In this document: positions 34,101 through 42,100 of the stretch, piece by piece | How the letters are laid out: each line of letters begins with the position of its first letter | Numbering within the stretch: the first letter of the stretch is position 1 | Source of the DNA: Tubulanus polymorphus | Taxonomy: Eukaryota; Nemertea; Palaeonemertea; Tubulaniformes; Tubulanidae | Length of the DNA stretch: 64,000 nt | Reading direction: 5' to 3' | Assembly: GCF_964204645.1 (NCBI RefSeq) | Contig: NC_134032.1 | Location: 4,492,916-4,556,915, forward strand | The notes under the pieces: model-generated | The model's database searches: none | What the model saw: the letters and a program-made list of their open reading frames with translations, nothing else | Told to the model about the DNA's origin: nothing | Program-made: the position numbers and the translations under genes

Positions 34101-34621
34101 CTTTCATTCCGCCTTCGCCGCAGTTCCAAAAAAGCAACCACCTGACTGATCGGTGCATGACCCACATGATTAGCCGCTATGGGGTGCCTTTCTTGCAGCC
34201 GGTGCTAATGGCGCCCATTCCCACGCGCCGCAGCGACAAGCAGGGCTCTGCTGAGTCTTACCATACGATTAATCCTGCGATCAATCCTGCTACAAATCAG
34301 CCCCACCGCGGGGGGCGCTCGAAGAAGGGCTCGTTTAATCGGGGCGAAATGCAGCGCAATTTGGACTGTGCCTGCGGGGCCACTACATACACATCTGCGA
34401 CCTGCCCTGATCAGATCCAAATATACAACTGCTTGTACTGCAACGGCAAATGCATCAATCACAAAGAGCGCGGAGTGTACTGCCCAAACTGCGGGCGCTC
34501 TAAATTTGAAGCGCTCACAATAACTTCCATGGGAGATAAGCTCATCACTAGGATGCAATGCGCCAATATCACGCTGAGCCTAAAGACGCAGGGACCCTCA
34601 TCTTATGGGATCCTTAAATGA
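31106..34621 (+). CDS. DNA-directed RNA polymerase second-largest subunit, viral (RPB2-like)
   Basis: This is an intact, intron-free 1171-residue protein, the size of RPB2-type subunits of poxviruses and asfarviruses. It forms the catalytic core of a viral transcriptase with the largest subunit. Motifs in order: CPLSTPEGEPGKN (fork region), YSQEDGITLNSHAVSRD (about 806-822, with the Glu809-Asp810 pair), a diverged hybrid-binding loop SSKLSQITGNKS (about 926-937), PKTPDGVAPTVIQQP, GSFNRGEMQRN (RGEM at about 1079-1082) and a C-terminal Cys cluster (CACG, CLYC, CPNC). It overlaps the next gene by 17 bases. Divergence is high, so placement within the large DNA viruses needs a tree. Confidence 0.93.
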   Translation: MMALSKFDGEMPSSFLNYLYLEMLRYTGGIKFSMTYEPFHLFIRRGISEVLTNRMRPQYISGIWRGEGTLVNYRLRKPELNGKPVLPSSIINSNGSYLATVECDLKIDLYKAGELVYSQALPMDFFKIPVPVGSIACNLIDCDPNDDLTTEQYRELIYKAMLEYPQEIVGQDTAPLILGGNIYTMLTIKDMTTNHPFYNFKHAPKDSTAPYHMTGNMLCESTTSHAMNHAYSIQPNGDGMEFIWRIHSPPIDSISMPFSMMFKLQDLFSERLMTAKIISYVRHEIVPKARTLLLQLFESDKTRQIETLHGAMQYLYKLCDETDTLVKLKNNYEQEMTSLKIYRVFYARLFPQVDKTHSNEQGIELAGKLIGEAIQNYLTYKQPDPLKHKKIVNTQIRASYQASCMRTPNEYSKKNLTSALHPKVSRDIKKFLKYCIESLIIKEDFNVVNMPKLIKNLKELPITKAISDVEMKRRNTKGQVISEATKRHLVGSPGQMGRQGRVNSINTYQVYSSENTNVHFRYNSKDSFPFQCPLSTPEGEPGKNAIPTPTSISSIPTIPKSEVLRILLESLPLCNHINCCNIFFEQTLLGRYCDPRRIMDLLFGLRRTNKDMRAMSMHYNSEQNNTSIFYAEGTPMVPLIRVVSNEAEVAYKNRPQDFCQSLAITPEDVYELARGNTTMEHFLSAGLIDFVSPNEITHLHLCGDYREFWLNRHNIEKGYDYMCMPEQALDSIMASNPNIDSAPCQRGTFAWSQSKGSSEIVNVAELRQKRSAGLLSANVPFGLTVSSLLNSTYYLMPLTALTVHEYSQEDGITLNSHAVSRDFGLNLCLSKYTKKLDNNEKLCARKDLQSPPLWLDANGLPAVGTRLKNETICFYTMITTERTGKTVHTFAFNISSIVTSATLSVHNNNKGIICIEFIYNQPLDMSSKLSQITGNKSVVSKLVSPIDLPKTPDGVAPTVIQQPIMTPKRAISDELVALNSYYTIETGIFNLYQLGNKKSFIPPSPQFQKSNHLTDRCMTHMISRYGVPFLQPVLMAPIPTRRSDKQGSAESYHTINPAINPATNQPHRGGRSKKGSFNRGEMQRNLDCACGATTYTSATCPDQIQIYNCLYCNGKCINHKERGVYCPNCGRSKFEALTITSMGDKLITRMQCANITLSLKTQGPSSYGILK

Positions 34622-35693
34622 TTTCTTTGCGCCGAGGGGCGCCGGAGAGAAGCCATATGTGCGATTCGCTCCTGCCCCTGATATGATAGTCATGGGGTCC
34701 ATGGCCCTCCCCAAATTTCAACAATGCCCAGAAGGGATTTTAGGAAGAAGCATTTTAGTGATAGGATGTTCTGGCAGTGGCAAGACCACGCTAGTCAGGT
34801 CTATGCTTCTGTCTTTAAAGTCATATGGGCATCCGGTTTTTTTAATAGCGCCAACGAATACACTCACCCCTGCTTTTTTTCCTGATTACATGTGGATGCC
34901 TTACGAAGACAGCACCGAGATATATATAGAGTCCCTTGAGAATCTGCAAAGCTCGCGCCTAAAATGGTTTCGGTCGTCAGAGCGCCGATGCCTGGCCACC
35001 GAATATTTAAATCGGGTCAATGCATTCGAAGACACTGTCGTCGTTCTCGGCGTCTTTAATGAAAAGTGGCAGCGGGGGATGTCTGAGGATGATTATATAT
35101 GGCACTTCTTTTCTCTCGTGCACAGAATGCTGATGCGCGCCACGCATGGGCACTTAGATCACTATTTTGAAAAGCAAGATATATATCACATTAATTACAT
35201 GTGCCGGAGGGTGCCATCTATCATCTTGGTACTCGATGACTTAGGGGGCTGCGCATACGACAAGACATATAACCGAATTTCCATCAGGTATCGGCACCTC
35301 AACATCACAATGATCACGCTCTGCCATAGCGCCATTGATCTACATCCGCGAACGCGCCACTCGGCAACCCACACCGTCATGTGCAGCAAAGACATCGCTG
35401 ACTGGTTTTTTTCGCGCAACCTGATAGACCCAAAAAAATACAATCACGAGGAGATTCAGCAGACCCTGCGCGCCCTCTTCATCGAAGGGTCCAAGCGCTT
35501 CGTCATGAAATCTAAGGACCATGAGAACATCCCGAGTCCCTTTCTGTATGTGACGGCAGAGTATTCGTATGAGGGCTCGTACTATGAATGCAAAAGCCCC
35601 CATCACGCGCATCTGCTCGAAAAAAAAAATATAAACCTCGAACTAAAGCTCATGATCATCATGCGACTAATAGAGCTTGAGATCTTAGTGTAA
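34605..35693 (+). CDS. Viral DNA-packaging ATPase (A32-like)
   Basis: This is an intact 362-residue protein. Walker A is GCSGSGKT (residues 54-61), Walker B is IILVLDD (206-212), and a following ITMITLCHS-type segment (about 234-242) is the sensor motif of A32/FtsK-HerA packaging ATPases. It is longer than the Polinton ATPase of this window and unrelated in detail. Start ATG 34605 lies inside the polymerase gene, and TTAAATGA follows close behind. The product should load DNA into the virion. Confidence 0.88.
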   Translation: MGSLNDFFAPRGAGEKPYVRFAPAPDMIVMGSMALPKFQQCPEGILGRSILVIGCSGSGKTTLVRSMLLSLKSYGHPVFLIAPTNTLTPAFFPDYMWMPYEDSTEIYIESLENLQSSRLKWFRSSERRCLATEYLNRVNAFEDTVVVLGVFNEKWQRGMSEDDYIWHFFSLVHRMLMRATHGHLDHYFEKQDIYHINYMCRRVPSIILVLDDLGGCAYDKTYNRISIRYRHLNITMITLCHSAIDLHPRTRHSATHTVMCSKDIADWFFSRNLIDPKKYNHEEIQQTLRALFIEGSKRFVMKSKDHENIPSPFLYVTAEYSYEGSYYECKSPHHAHLLEKKNINLELKLMIIMRLIELEILV

Positions 35694-35707
35694 ACGCCGG
35701 GGGCCCT

Positions 35708-36898
35708 TCATAGCTTCTGACTGAGCATGCGGAAGGCCGGGCGCCCCACGGTTGACGCCGGCTTTTTAGGTGCGTCAGCGGGCCCTCCTTTTTTCCTTTT
35801 TTTTGCATAGGCGCCTCCGGTCAGAGTCATCTGTAGCGCCGTCTGCTTCATTTTCAGTCGATGCAGGATGTCAGGGCCCTCATAAAACATAAAATCTTGG
35901 CAGAAGGACTTGAGCGTCTGGGGGCTTTCGACGATGTCGTCTAAGTATTCGCCCTTTCCATAACTTGATTGCAGGGAGATTGCCAACATCGCCGCCGGCA
36001 TCGAAAAGCCAGTCGAGCCCCTAAAGCGCCTGCGCAAAAAGCACAGCTGGTCTATCAAAAAGATAAAGGAGTCATACTGGACCCGCTGCTGCTGGAGGGG
36101 CTGGTGATAGATCTGCATCAAATCGCCTAGAGAGGGCTGACTTTCGAGCTGCATCACATTGGGGTAAGCCGCCTCTTTATACTCTAGCAGCTTTTCAATG
36201 GCCGGGATATGATCTTGCACTGCTCTCCCATACAAGTCGAGTGTGGTGGCCATGTCCAAGAGAAACCCTGTTTTACTAAGCTTTGGAAGCGCAGGGCTCT
36301 CATATAGAAATCCGCTAAGGGCTGCGAGGGCGATGTTGGGGGGGCTAGTCCTGAGCAAAAACTCTTTAATTTCGTCGCAGCCTGGGTGGAGCGAATTTAT
36401 CATTAGGTTGGCGGCAATAGAGAGGCTGCGACCAGTCTTGGGCGTTTCCATCAGGCAATCTGCGCAATAGACCAAGACATAGGCGATATTCGCTGCCTCC
36501 AGCTCCAAGAGAGCATCAGGGAGCAGTAGGCTCGTGCTCTCACAGATCTCTGCAATAAGATCTTTATAAGTGCTGATGGCCCACTCTAGCTTTGTCGTAA
36601 TGGAGCGGGCTGGCAGGCCCTGGCATGTTTGCGAAAGCGCCAAGGGCTTAAAATATTTAAAAAAGAAAGAGTGGCCATTTTTTTCAATACAAATCATGTG
36701 CGTGCTCTCAGAGTGTATGACTTTAAGGCCTGAGCATGTCAGCGCTGGATTTACAGCCGAAATGCAGTAATCGCCCACATCTAATTGCGAGCGCGTGGGG
36801 CACTGATCAGGCACCAATATGCACATCGAGCATTCCTGGTCGGTGCAGTATGCCAGGCATGCCGCCGTGGTCTCGACTCTATCGCCTGATTCTGCCAT
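35708..36898 (-). CDS. Hypothetical 396-residue viral protein with N-terminal Cys cluster
   Basis: This is an intact protein facing the ATPase gene end to end, 14 bases away. Residues 13-50 contain several Cys, including ECSMC and further Cys near a DVGDYC segment, suggesting metal binding. The remainder is helical, ending in a basic tail (KKRKKGG). The size and N-terminal Cys arrangement recall late transcription factors of large DNA viruses, but I cannot show homology. A TTAAATAGGAGAG stretch precedes the ATG. Note the strong antisense shadow ORFs in this G+C-rich region. Confidence 0.7.
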   Translation of the reverse strand: MAESGDRVETTAACLAYCTDQECSMCILVPDQCPTRSQLDVGDYCISAVNPALTCSGLKVIHSESTHMICIEKNGHSFFFKYFKPLALSQTCQGLPARSITTKLEWAISTYKDLIAEICESTSLLLPDALLELEAANIAYVLVYCADCLMETPKTGRSLSIAANLMINSLHPGCDEIKEFLLRTSPPNIALAALSGFLYESPALPKLSKTGFLLDMATTLDLYGRAVQDHIPAIEKLLEYKEAAYPNVMQLESQPSLGDLMQIYHQPLQQQRVQYDSFIFLIDQLCFLRRRFRGSTGFSMPAAMLAISLQSSYGKGEYLDDIVESPQTLKSFCQDFMFYEGPDILHRLKMKQTALQMTLTGGAYAKKRKKGGPADAPKKPASTVGRPAFRMLSQKL

Positions 36899-36959
36899 CT
36901 CTCCTATTTAAGAAAAAAAAAGCCCGAGGCCTCTGATCTTTTTTGTATTATAGACCAGA

Positions 36960-37406
36960 ATGGATGAGCTAGGTGATTCTGCGATCGCGGCCATTGTGGT
37001 CATAATTCTTATGATTCTGATCTTGGTTACAGTCAGCATCATTAATATGGTCACTGTCAAGGGAATAGAGAGAGTCCTATTGCGCGACAATGGCCCACCC
37101 CCGCGCAGGCCCCTTGGCGCAGGGCCCCCGAGGAACCAGGGCGTGATCTCTACGATCCACAAAGAGGGCCCTGATCCACCCGCAAAGATTGGGCCAAAGG
37201 AGCAAAGCGCAGGGGGCAAGCCCATCTTGTCAAAGGCGCTGATAGCCGATGAAAATCGCAAACGGCCACCCACCAATCTCAGCGATCCCGCAAAGGCGCC
37301 TGTTCCAAATTTAAAAAGGGCAGGGACTCGGCCGAATATTAGTAATACTAGGATTGCGCTGATGTCGGCTGTCTTGCCTTGGGCCAGCCCTGCCTTCCAG
37401 GGATGA
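36960..37406 (+). CDS. Predicted N-terminally anchored membrane protein, Pro-rich
   Basis: This is a 148-residue ORF. Residues 8-32 are a strong membrane segment (IAAIVVIILMILILVTVSII), followed by a long Pro/Gly/Lys-rich polar tail. It is divergent from the 35708 gene with about 60 bases between starts, which must hold both promoters. A T-run follows the stop at about 37417-37424. The function is unknown; an envelope or virion membrane protein is plausible. Confidence 0.62.
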   Translation: MDELGDSAIAAIVVIILMILILVTVSIINMVTVKGIERVLLRDNGPPPRRPLGAGPPRNQGVISTIHKEGPDPPAKIGPKEQSAGGKPILSKALIADENRKRPPTNLSDPAKAPVPNLKRAGTRPNISNTRIALMSAVLPWASPAFQG

Positions 37407-37458
37407 GCAGGGGGTGCTTTTTTTCTCTATCGGCCGAGGCGCAAAAAAAAGGGGTAGG

Positions 37459-37725
37459 TTATTTTTTTTTTTCAGCAGCCACTGGGGGATTATGCGCCTT
37501 TTGCTCGACTTGCTGGGCAGCTTCGCTTATAATCTGAAGTTGCAGAGGGAGATTGGGCATGTCTACACAATTATTGCGAAAATCATGCAGAATTGTGTTT
37601 ACTTGCGCAATCGCCGCATCTGCCATCAAAGGATGACACTGGTCCCAGGCGATTTTAATGGTAGTAAGGCAATCCCCAGGAGACATGTCTTTTAAGGCCT
37701 CGAGCGCTTTGGGATCACTGGACAT
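37459..37725 (-). CDS. Small hypothetical viral protein
   Basis: This 88-residue helical protein has a Lys-rich end. Its ATG overlaps the stop of the gene upstream on the same strand, so the two are probably expressed together. Its 3' end lies in a long T-run on the coding strand. Confidence 0.55.
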   Translation of the reverse strand: MSSDPKALEALKDMSPGDCLTTIKIAWDQCHPLMADAAIAQVNTILHDFRNNCVDMPNLPLQLQIISEAAQQVEQKAHNPPVAAEKKK

Positions 37726-37960
37726 CTGAGCGCGATCTCGATTTTGTGCTAGTTTGGATGTCAGAGCTGCCTACACTGCTCGTTGAAAATGAGGACAGCG
37801 CCTGCTGAGATAGGCAACGGATCGATTCTGCTAAGGCGCACTCGGGGAGAGAATTGAGTTTTTGATCGTAATCTTCATGAGTAAATGACTCTAATTGGCT
37901 TTTGTATTTGTCTGCAATATCGGCCAGGTGAGTATTAATGTTTCCACTACTGTTAGCCAT
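37715..37960 (-). CDS. Small hypothetical viral protein, head-to-head with TK
   Basis: It encodes about 81 residues from the ATG at 37960, Ser-rich at the end (SSFSTSSVGSS). The ATG shares the palindrome CCATGG with the likely thymidine kinase start on the other strand. An upstream in-frame start exists inside the kinase gene but is less likely. Confidence 0.5.
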   Translation of the reverse strand: MANSSGNINTHLADIADKYKSQLESFTHEDYDQKLNSLPECALAESIRCLSQQALSSFSTSSVGSSDIQTSTKSRSRSDVQ

Positions 37961-38810
37961 GGCAGTTTCAATGTTTGTTGGGCCGATGTGTTGCGGCAAG
38001 ACTAAACACATTCAATCATTAATGCAGAGAAATAAAAAATTAAATGGTGCGTATATCGTACCTGCCGATATTCAAGTCAGCTTTAATAGCAGGGCTGAGC
38101 ACTCTCTTGCACCCAATTTTTTCCCTTCTATGGACATAATCCCTATTTTTTCCCTCGAGAATCTCAGCAACACCATTGCGACTAAGGCCCTTAAAGAGTA
38201 TGACACATTTATTGTGGCTGATTTACTATTCTATGATGGGCACCTCAAAGACAACAACAGCCACCAAGACTATGTCAGGCTCGCCAATAAACATGGCAAC
38301 CACCTGCTCGAGTTTATAGACGAGTGCAAGAGCAAAGGCATAACAATCATTTTGCAAAGCAATCCGCGCTTTTTCGACAAATCGCCAGTACTGATCTGCG
38401 AGGTAATAGTCTCTTCTCCGCACTTAAGCGGCCGCGTGCGCGTTTTGCCAGGCTGCTGCTCTTATTATATGTGCCAGAGCACTCTTAGACCTTATGCGCA
38501 GCGCCTGACATCGCACAGCAAAAGCATACTCATTGACCGGCACCTGTACATGACTCTCTGCGACGATCACGTCGATTATACGGCGCCTGAGTTGCAGTCG
38601 ATCTACATTACCTCTATGGTCTGGCACCTGACAGTTCCTGACAAAGGCGCCCTAGCCCTTTTCCGCGAATTTCAGGACAGGGGGGTGAGCGCCATCATTG
38701 GCACGGGCTGGGCTTTGCTGGTTAGTCATCTCTTGCACATGCCTCACAGCCCGCCGATTACCATTTTCAATCTAGCAGAGAGGACTGCCAGGCCTGCAGG
38801 GATGCAATAG
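37959..38810 (+). CDS. tk: Thymidine kinase-like protein
   Basis: This protein of about 283 residues belongs to the type II thymidine kinase family, which phosphorylates thymidine to feed viral DNA synthesis. P-loop: MFVGPMCCGKT, with the Lys-Thr at residues 14-15 from this start. An ADLLFYDG segment (about 88-95) sits where the usual IDE-QFF motif lies, with Asp in place of the expected catalytic Glu region. IIILQSNPRF is followed by a Cys pair (CCSYYMC) and a later Cys/His segment like the zinc lobe. It is longer than cellular or poxvirus kinases by a C-terminal extension. An upstream ATG (37938) is also possible. Activity is uncertain. Confidence 0.75.
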   Translation: MAVSMFVGPMCCGKTKHIQSLMQRNKKLNGAYIVPADIQVSFNSRAEHSLAPNFFPSMDIIPIFSLENLSNTIATKALKEYDTFIVADLLFYDGHLKDNNSHQDYVRLANKHGNHLLEFIDECKSKGITIILQSNPRFFDKSPVLICEVIVSSPHLSGRVRVLPGCCSYYMCQSTLRPYAQRLTSHSKSILIDRHLYMTLCDDHVDYTAPELQSIYITSMVWHLTVPDKGALALFREFQDRGVSAIIGTGWALLVSHLLHMPHSPPITIFNLAERTARPAGMQ

Positions 38811-38992
38811 CGCTCGTTTCTGTGCTCGCAGAGGATGGGGCCCTTGAGATACACTTATAGCATATGCCTTTTTTTGCACAATCGGCGCAGGGGCCCAAAA
38901 AGGCAAAGGGCAAAAAAAAAGTTTAAAGCATCGGAGGACTGCTGCAGTCAGGCGCCCCTCTCTTAGATATTTTGCGGTGGCCCTGCGCTTAT
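38811..38992. other. Convergent intergenic region with T-runs
   Basis: It holds a T7 run on the plus strand at about 38870 for the kinase gene and an A9 run near 38913 that reads as T9 for the minus-strand gene. Confidence 0.5.
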
Positions 38993-39448
38993 TTATAGGT
39001 ACTTAGCATAAAGAGGGCAGCCTTCTGCTTCGCCGAGTTCGTGATGTAGGTAGCCACCACCCCAAGCCGGCCGGCGCCAGTCATGCCCTTCCCCGCCAAA
39101 GCCAGACCTGCACCCCTCGATATCAATAATTGGATGCTCTTTTTGCATGTCCAGCATGCCTGCACTCGCTAGGTCCCGCAAAAGCGATCGCTGATCCGGC
39201 CGCCACTGTCTTTCAATGCTGCTCATCGGCCTATGCTGACCCATCTCTTCCTTCATTACCTGAATCACCTCATGCATGACGTTTACGAGGTTTATCATTT
39301 GGATGAGGGCTGGTTTCTTTAAATCCATAGGAAGATAGGTGTAGTAGTCTCTTCTGAAGGCGCGAAAAACGTCTAGGCAGTGCATTAGCTTAAAACCACA
39401 TATGCGATACAGCGTCGCCCATTTCCCTTTATCAGATGAAAGCTCCAT
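38993..39448 (-). CDS. Hypothetical viral protein (151 aa)
   Basis: The N-terminal half is helical (YRICGFKLMHCLDVFRAF, then MINLVNVMHEVIQVMKEEM). The C-terminal half is Gly- and His-rich (GFGGEGHDWRRPAWGGGYLHH). No family was recognised. The ATG is preceded by TTAAATAGGCGCG, very similar to the sequence before the 36898 start, which supports the start. Confidence 0.55.
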   Translation of the reverse strand: MELSSDKGKWATLYRICGFKLMHCLDVFRAFRRDYYTYLPMDLKKPALIQMINLVNVMHEVIQVMKEEMGQHRPMSSIERQWRPDQRSLLRDLASAGMLDMQKEHPIIDIEGCRSGFGGEGHDWRRPAWGGGYLHHELGEAEGCPLYAKYL

Positions 39449-39605
39449 CGCGCCTATTTAAATAAATGGCAAAGAATGTCTATAAACTATAAATTGTGGG
39501 GGCGCCCCCTTCCGCTAGGAGATAAAAAAAACATAAGAACCCCCTCCCATGGAAGCCCGGCGCATGAAAGGGCTCTGCTAAAGCGGGCAGGAATCTCATC
39601 GCCCA

Positions 39606-40202
39606 TTAGATGCCTGATTCATTTGTATCTGATTTATTTTGTTTTGTAAGCTTGGGCATGGGCAAGGTGCAGGTCAGAATCCCTTTTACAATCTCGTCTT
39701 TTAGCTCGCCAGGATAGTGGCGCACTGTGGCGAAAAAGGTATCAGCGTCTTTCAGTAAGCAATCCACTTTCGCGCGCCTTCTCAAGGATGCGGGCGTGGG
39801 CCAGTCGCATTCTTCGATCTGGGGCTCGTGCTGTTTTAGATACAAGGCGATAAGCTCGCCGTCTTGCACATCATCAAAAATGGGCCCATGCCCCTTAATC
39901 AAATCAGGGCTGCTCGCGCGCATTGCGAGGGCTTTGATCTGTCTCTTCAGCGTTCCCTTTAGGGCCGCGGCCAATAACACCTCTCCCTGCCCAGAAGTGT
40001 TTTCCTTCAGCTCTATATACACACTTTCGACTGCATATACGAGGGCGACCACCTTTTTAAAGAGGTGCTTATCAGAGTAATTAAGAGCACCCTCAGGGGA
40101 GCGGTCAATGGAAGAATCTAGGCGGGCCAGCAGGCCATCTAGCTCCGTGCAGGATCGGGCTAAAACGATCTTCCAGGACTCTATAGATGAATGCCCCGCC
40201 AT
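39606..40202 (-). CDS. Hypothetical viral protein (about 198 aa)
   Basis: The start is taken at MAGHSSIESW, preceded by AAAAATAGATACG, rather than at an upstream in-frame ATG that would run through the A9 tract. The protein is helical and charged, with no membrane segment. The stop is followed by an A8 run (T on the coding strand) near 39524. No family was recognised. Confidence 0.55.
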   Translation of the reverse strand: MAGHSSIESWKIVLARSCTELDGLLARLDSSIDRSPEGALNYSDKHLFKKVVALVYAVESVYIELKENTSGQGEVLLAAALKGTLKRQIKALAMRASSPDLIKGHGPIFDDVQDGELIALYLKQHEPQIEECDWPTPASLRRRAKVDCLLKDADTFFATVRHYPGELKDEIVKGILTCTLPMPKLTKQNKSDTNESGI

Positions 40203-40326
40203 CGTATCTATTTTTCCCAAAGTTATAAGCCCCCTGGGTAAAATCCTCTTTATATGGCGGCCGCGCGCCCCCTCTCTTTTTTTTCGCGGAATCAGGTCCC
40301 TGCCTAAGAGCGCCTCACTTCCGCAC

Positions 40327-40335
40327 AAAAAAAAA
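40327..40335 (-). terminator. T9 run downstream of the 40361 gene (coding strand)
   Basis: A9 on the plus strand reads as T9 for the minus-strand gene ending at 40361. It is one of a regular series of such runs after genes of this region. Confidence 0.55.
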
Positions 40336-40360
40336 GAAAGGGGGATAATGACAGACTGGT

Positions 40361-40747
40361 CTATGCTTGGGCCTGCGCCTGGCTGAACAGAGGGAAGCGA
40401 GGATCTTCGAGCAAATGCGCCATTTTAGCGCGATGTATCAAACTTATGAGGGTGGCCCGAGCAGCATTGGCCCTGTCTGCGCGCTGTTTCACTTGGTCTA
40501 GGTCGGGCAGAAGGGCATCTAACTTATGATTGGCCTGGTTAATTATCTGTAAGAGCTGCATCGCGCCTTCTAAGCGATCTTTCTCTTTGGGGGCAGGAGG
40601 GGCCCCAGCATCGTCTGCACTGTTCTTTGTTAGGATGGCTATAAGAGAGACTACATCCTCAAAGCAGCTCTCGATTAGGGCCGTGTACCGCTCCACGCTG
40701 CTAGTGCTTGACATCGCGGCCATCAAACTTCCGTAAGTAAAGGCCAA
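40361..40747 (-). CDS. Hypothetical viral protein (up to 128 aa)
   Basis: This is a helical protein with VERYTALIESCFEDVVSLIAIL near the start. The true start may be an internal Met (MAAMSSTS or MSSTS). No family was recognised. T-runs flank it on the coding strand. Confidence 0.5.
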   Translation of the reverse strand: MAFTYGSLMAAMSSTSSVERYTALIESCFEDVVSLIAILTKNSADDAGAPPAPKEKDRLEGAMQLLQIINQANHKLDALLPDLDQVKQRADRANAARATLISLIHRAKMAHLLEDPRFPLFSQAQAQA

Positions 40748-40846
40748 AGCTAAAACAATAACTTTTCATCGCCGCGTCGCCTAAAAAAAAGAGCGCATGG
40801 AAGAACTGAATGAATAGGGCTCTGGGCTAGCTCACTCCAAGGAAAT

Positions 40847-41302
40847 TTAATGGCCTCGATGATAGCGAGCTTTCTCCTGCGCGTTCATGATGCCTGGGAA
40901 TCTCCGATAACTCCTTGACTTATGCCAGCCTGCATATCTAAGATGGCGTCCTGTATAACCCTTCACTATCTCACTCCAAGGAAACTCAAAGGCATCGAGG
41001 ATATACAGCTTCTTTGTGTAGCTCAATACGACGTACAACCTGCGAATAACTGAGTTGATCCGGCCATCTTCGAAATCTATACCTTTATCCTCGTAAGCTA
41101 TGGACTTTCTCCCGACATTCATATGGCAAATATCATTTAAGAGCCCGACCGCCTCTTCAAGGGTCCTGTCCTCTACCGGGATGGGAGGGCTCTTAAAAGT
41201 GCCCATAAGATCTTGTTCTACATCCCATAAAATGATGTGCATCTGACGGCATTGGTATTGTATCATGTTAATATAGTCATGTTCACACTCGAATTCCAAC
41301 AT
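40847..41302 (-). CDS. Hypothetical viral protein (151 aa)
   Basis: This is a soluble helical protein ending in a basic tail. Its 3' part and downstream sequence contain an imperfect 30-bp direct repeat (CTCACTCCAAGGAAA at about 40829 and 40971), showing a local duplication. The start is preceded by ATTTAAATTGTCACC. No family was recognised. Confidence 0.52.
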   Translation of the reverse strand: MLEFECEHDYINMIQYQCRQMHIILWDVEQDLMGTFKSPPIPVEDRTLEEAVGLLNDICHMNVGRKSIAYEDKGIDFEDGRINSVIRRLYVVLSYTKKLYILDAFEFPWSEIVKGYTGRHLRYAGWHKSRSYRRFPGIMNAQEKARYHRGH

Positions 41303-41504
41303 GGTGACAATTTAAATGCAGTGATAGCAAAGAATCTATAAAATCAGAATCTCTTGAATCGCGCGCCCCCTCCCCTTTATGCGATCGCGGCCTGCCTAAG
41401 AAGGGCCCAGTGCCATCGAGGGCGCCCTGACGAAAAAAACAAAAAGAGCATCATGCAGGCGCCTGATACAACCCTGGGGCCGTTGACATGTCCACTGCGC
41501 TTGA

Positions 41505-41870
41505 TTATTCCTGCGCGATCCCACAGATGTCGTTATAGACGTCTGTAAAGCCCTTTTTTGCGCTCTTTATGACATTAGAGAGGTCCTTTTCAACAGCTCC
41601 AAAAACTCCCCGGTAGTAAGCCAGTTGCTCAGAAGTTTGATACTCGTTTGCATCGTGTAGACAATATAAAAGCCATATCAGGGCGTTGTCTGCGGTTTTC
41701 TTTCGCTCTATATACGGTTTGAGGTCGGCGAAGCAGGTGGGGCGCCCATCCTGGACGATCGCATCTCGAGCCAACCGCACGTTAGCCAGGGACTTTTCCC
41801 AGGCGCGTAAAAAATCAGCCATTCGCGTGTCCCCCATAATAAACAGTCTATATATACCCATTAAATGCAA
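41505..41870 (-). CDS. Hypothetical viral protein (about 105-121 aa)
   Basis: The likely start is MADFLRAWEKS near 41822; the longer form starts at 41870. It is a helical protein with ALIWLLYCLHDANEY in the middle. The general look (helices around an aromatic Tyr/Trp core) is similar to the expanded family at 50-59 kb, but I cannot align it convincingly. Confidence 0.5.
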   Translation of the reverse strand: MHLMGIYRLFIMGDTRMADFLRAWEKSLANVRLARDAIVQDGRPTCFADLKPYIERKKTADNALIWLLYCLHDANEYQTSEQLAYYRGVFGAVEKDLSNVIKSAKKGFTDVYNDICGIAQE

Positions 41871-42100
41871 AACGATAATAGCCCACTAGCGCGAAGGGAA
41901 AGCGCCTGACCCGATAGCCATCCTTGCAGGGCAGGGCGCAAAAGCCGCGATCGGCCCCTTTTAAATGCATAATCGCCGCATCCCGATCTCACGATAAAAA
42001 AAGGGGTGCTGCCTTTTTTTTTGTTTGTATACCTGTTGAGTATGATGATCAGGGCTTCTTATTATGCGCTTTAAATATTTGTGGGGAATTCTGTCAATGC

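Noticed and set aside
31343-34558. Many antisense ORFs across the RNA polymerase gene
   Set aside because: Shadow frames typical of G+C-rich coding DNA; the sense frame has 1171 codons with clear motifs.
37459-37960. Poly-A/T runs as sequencing artefacts only
   Set aside because: Their regular strand-specific placement after genes argues for a biological signal, though individual lengths may be imprecise.
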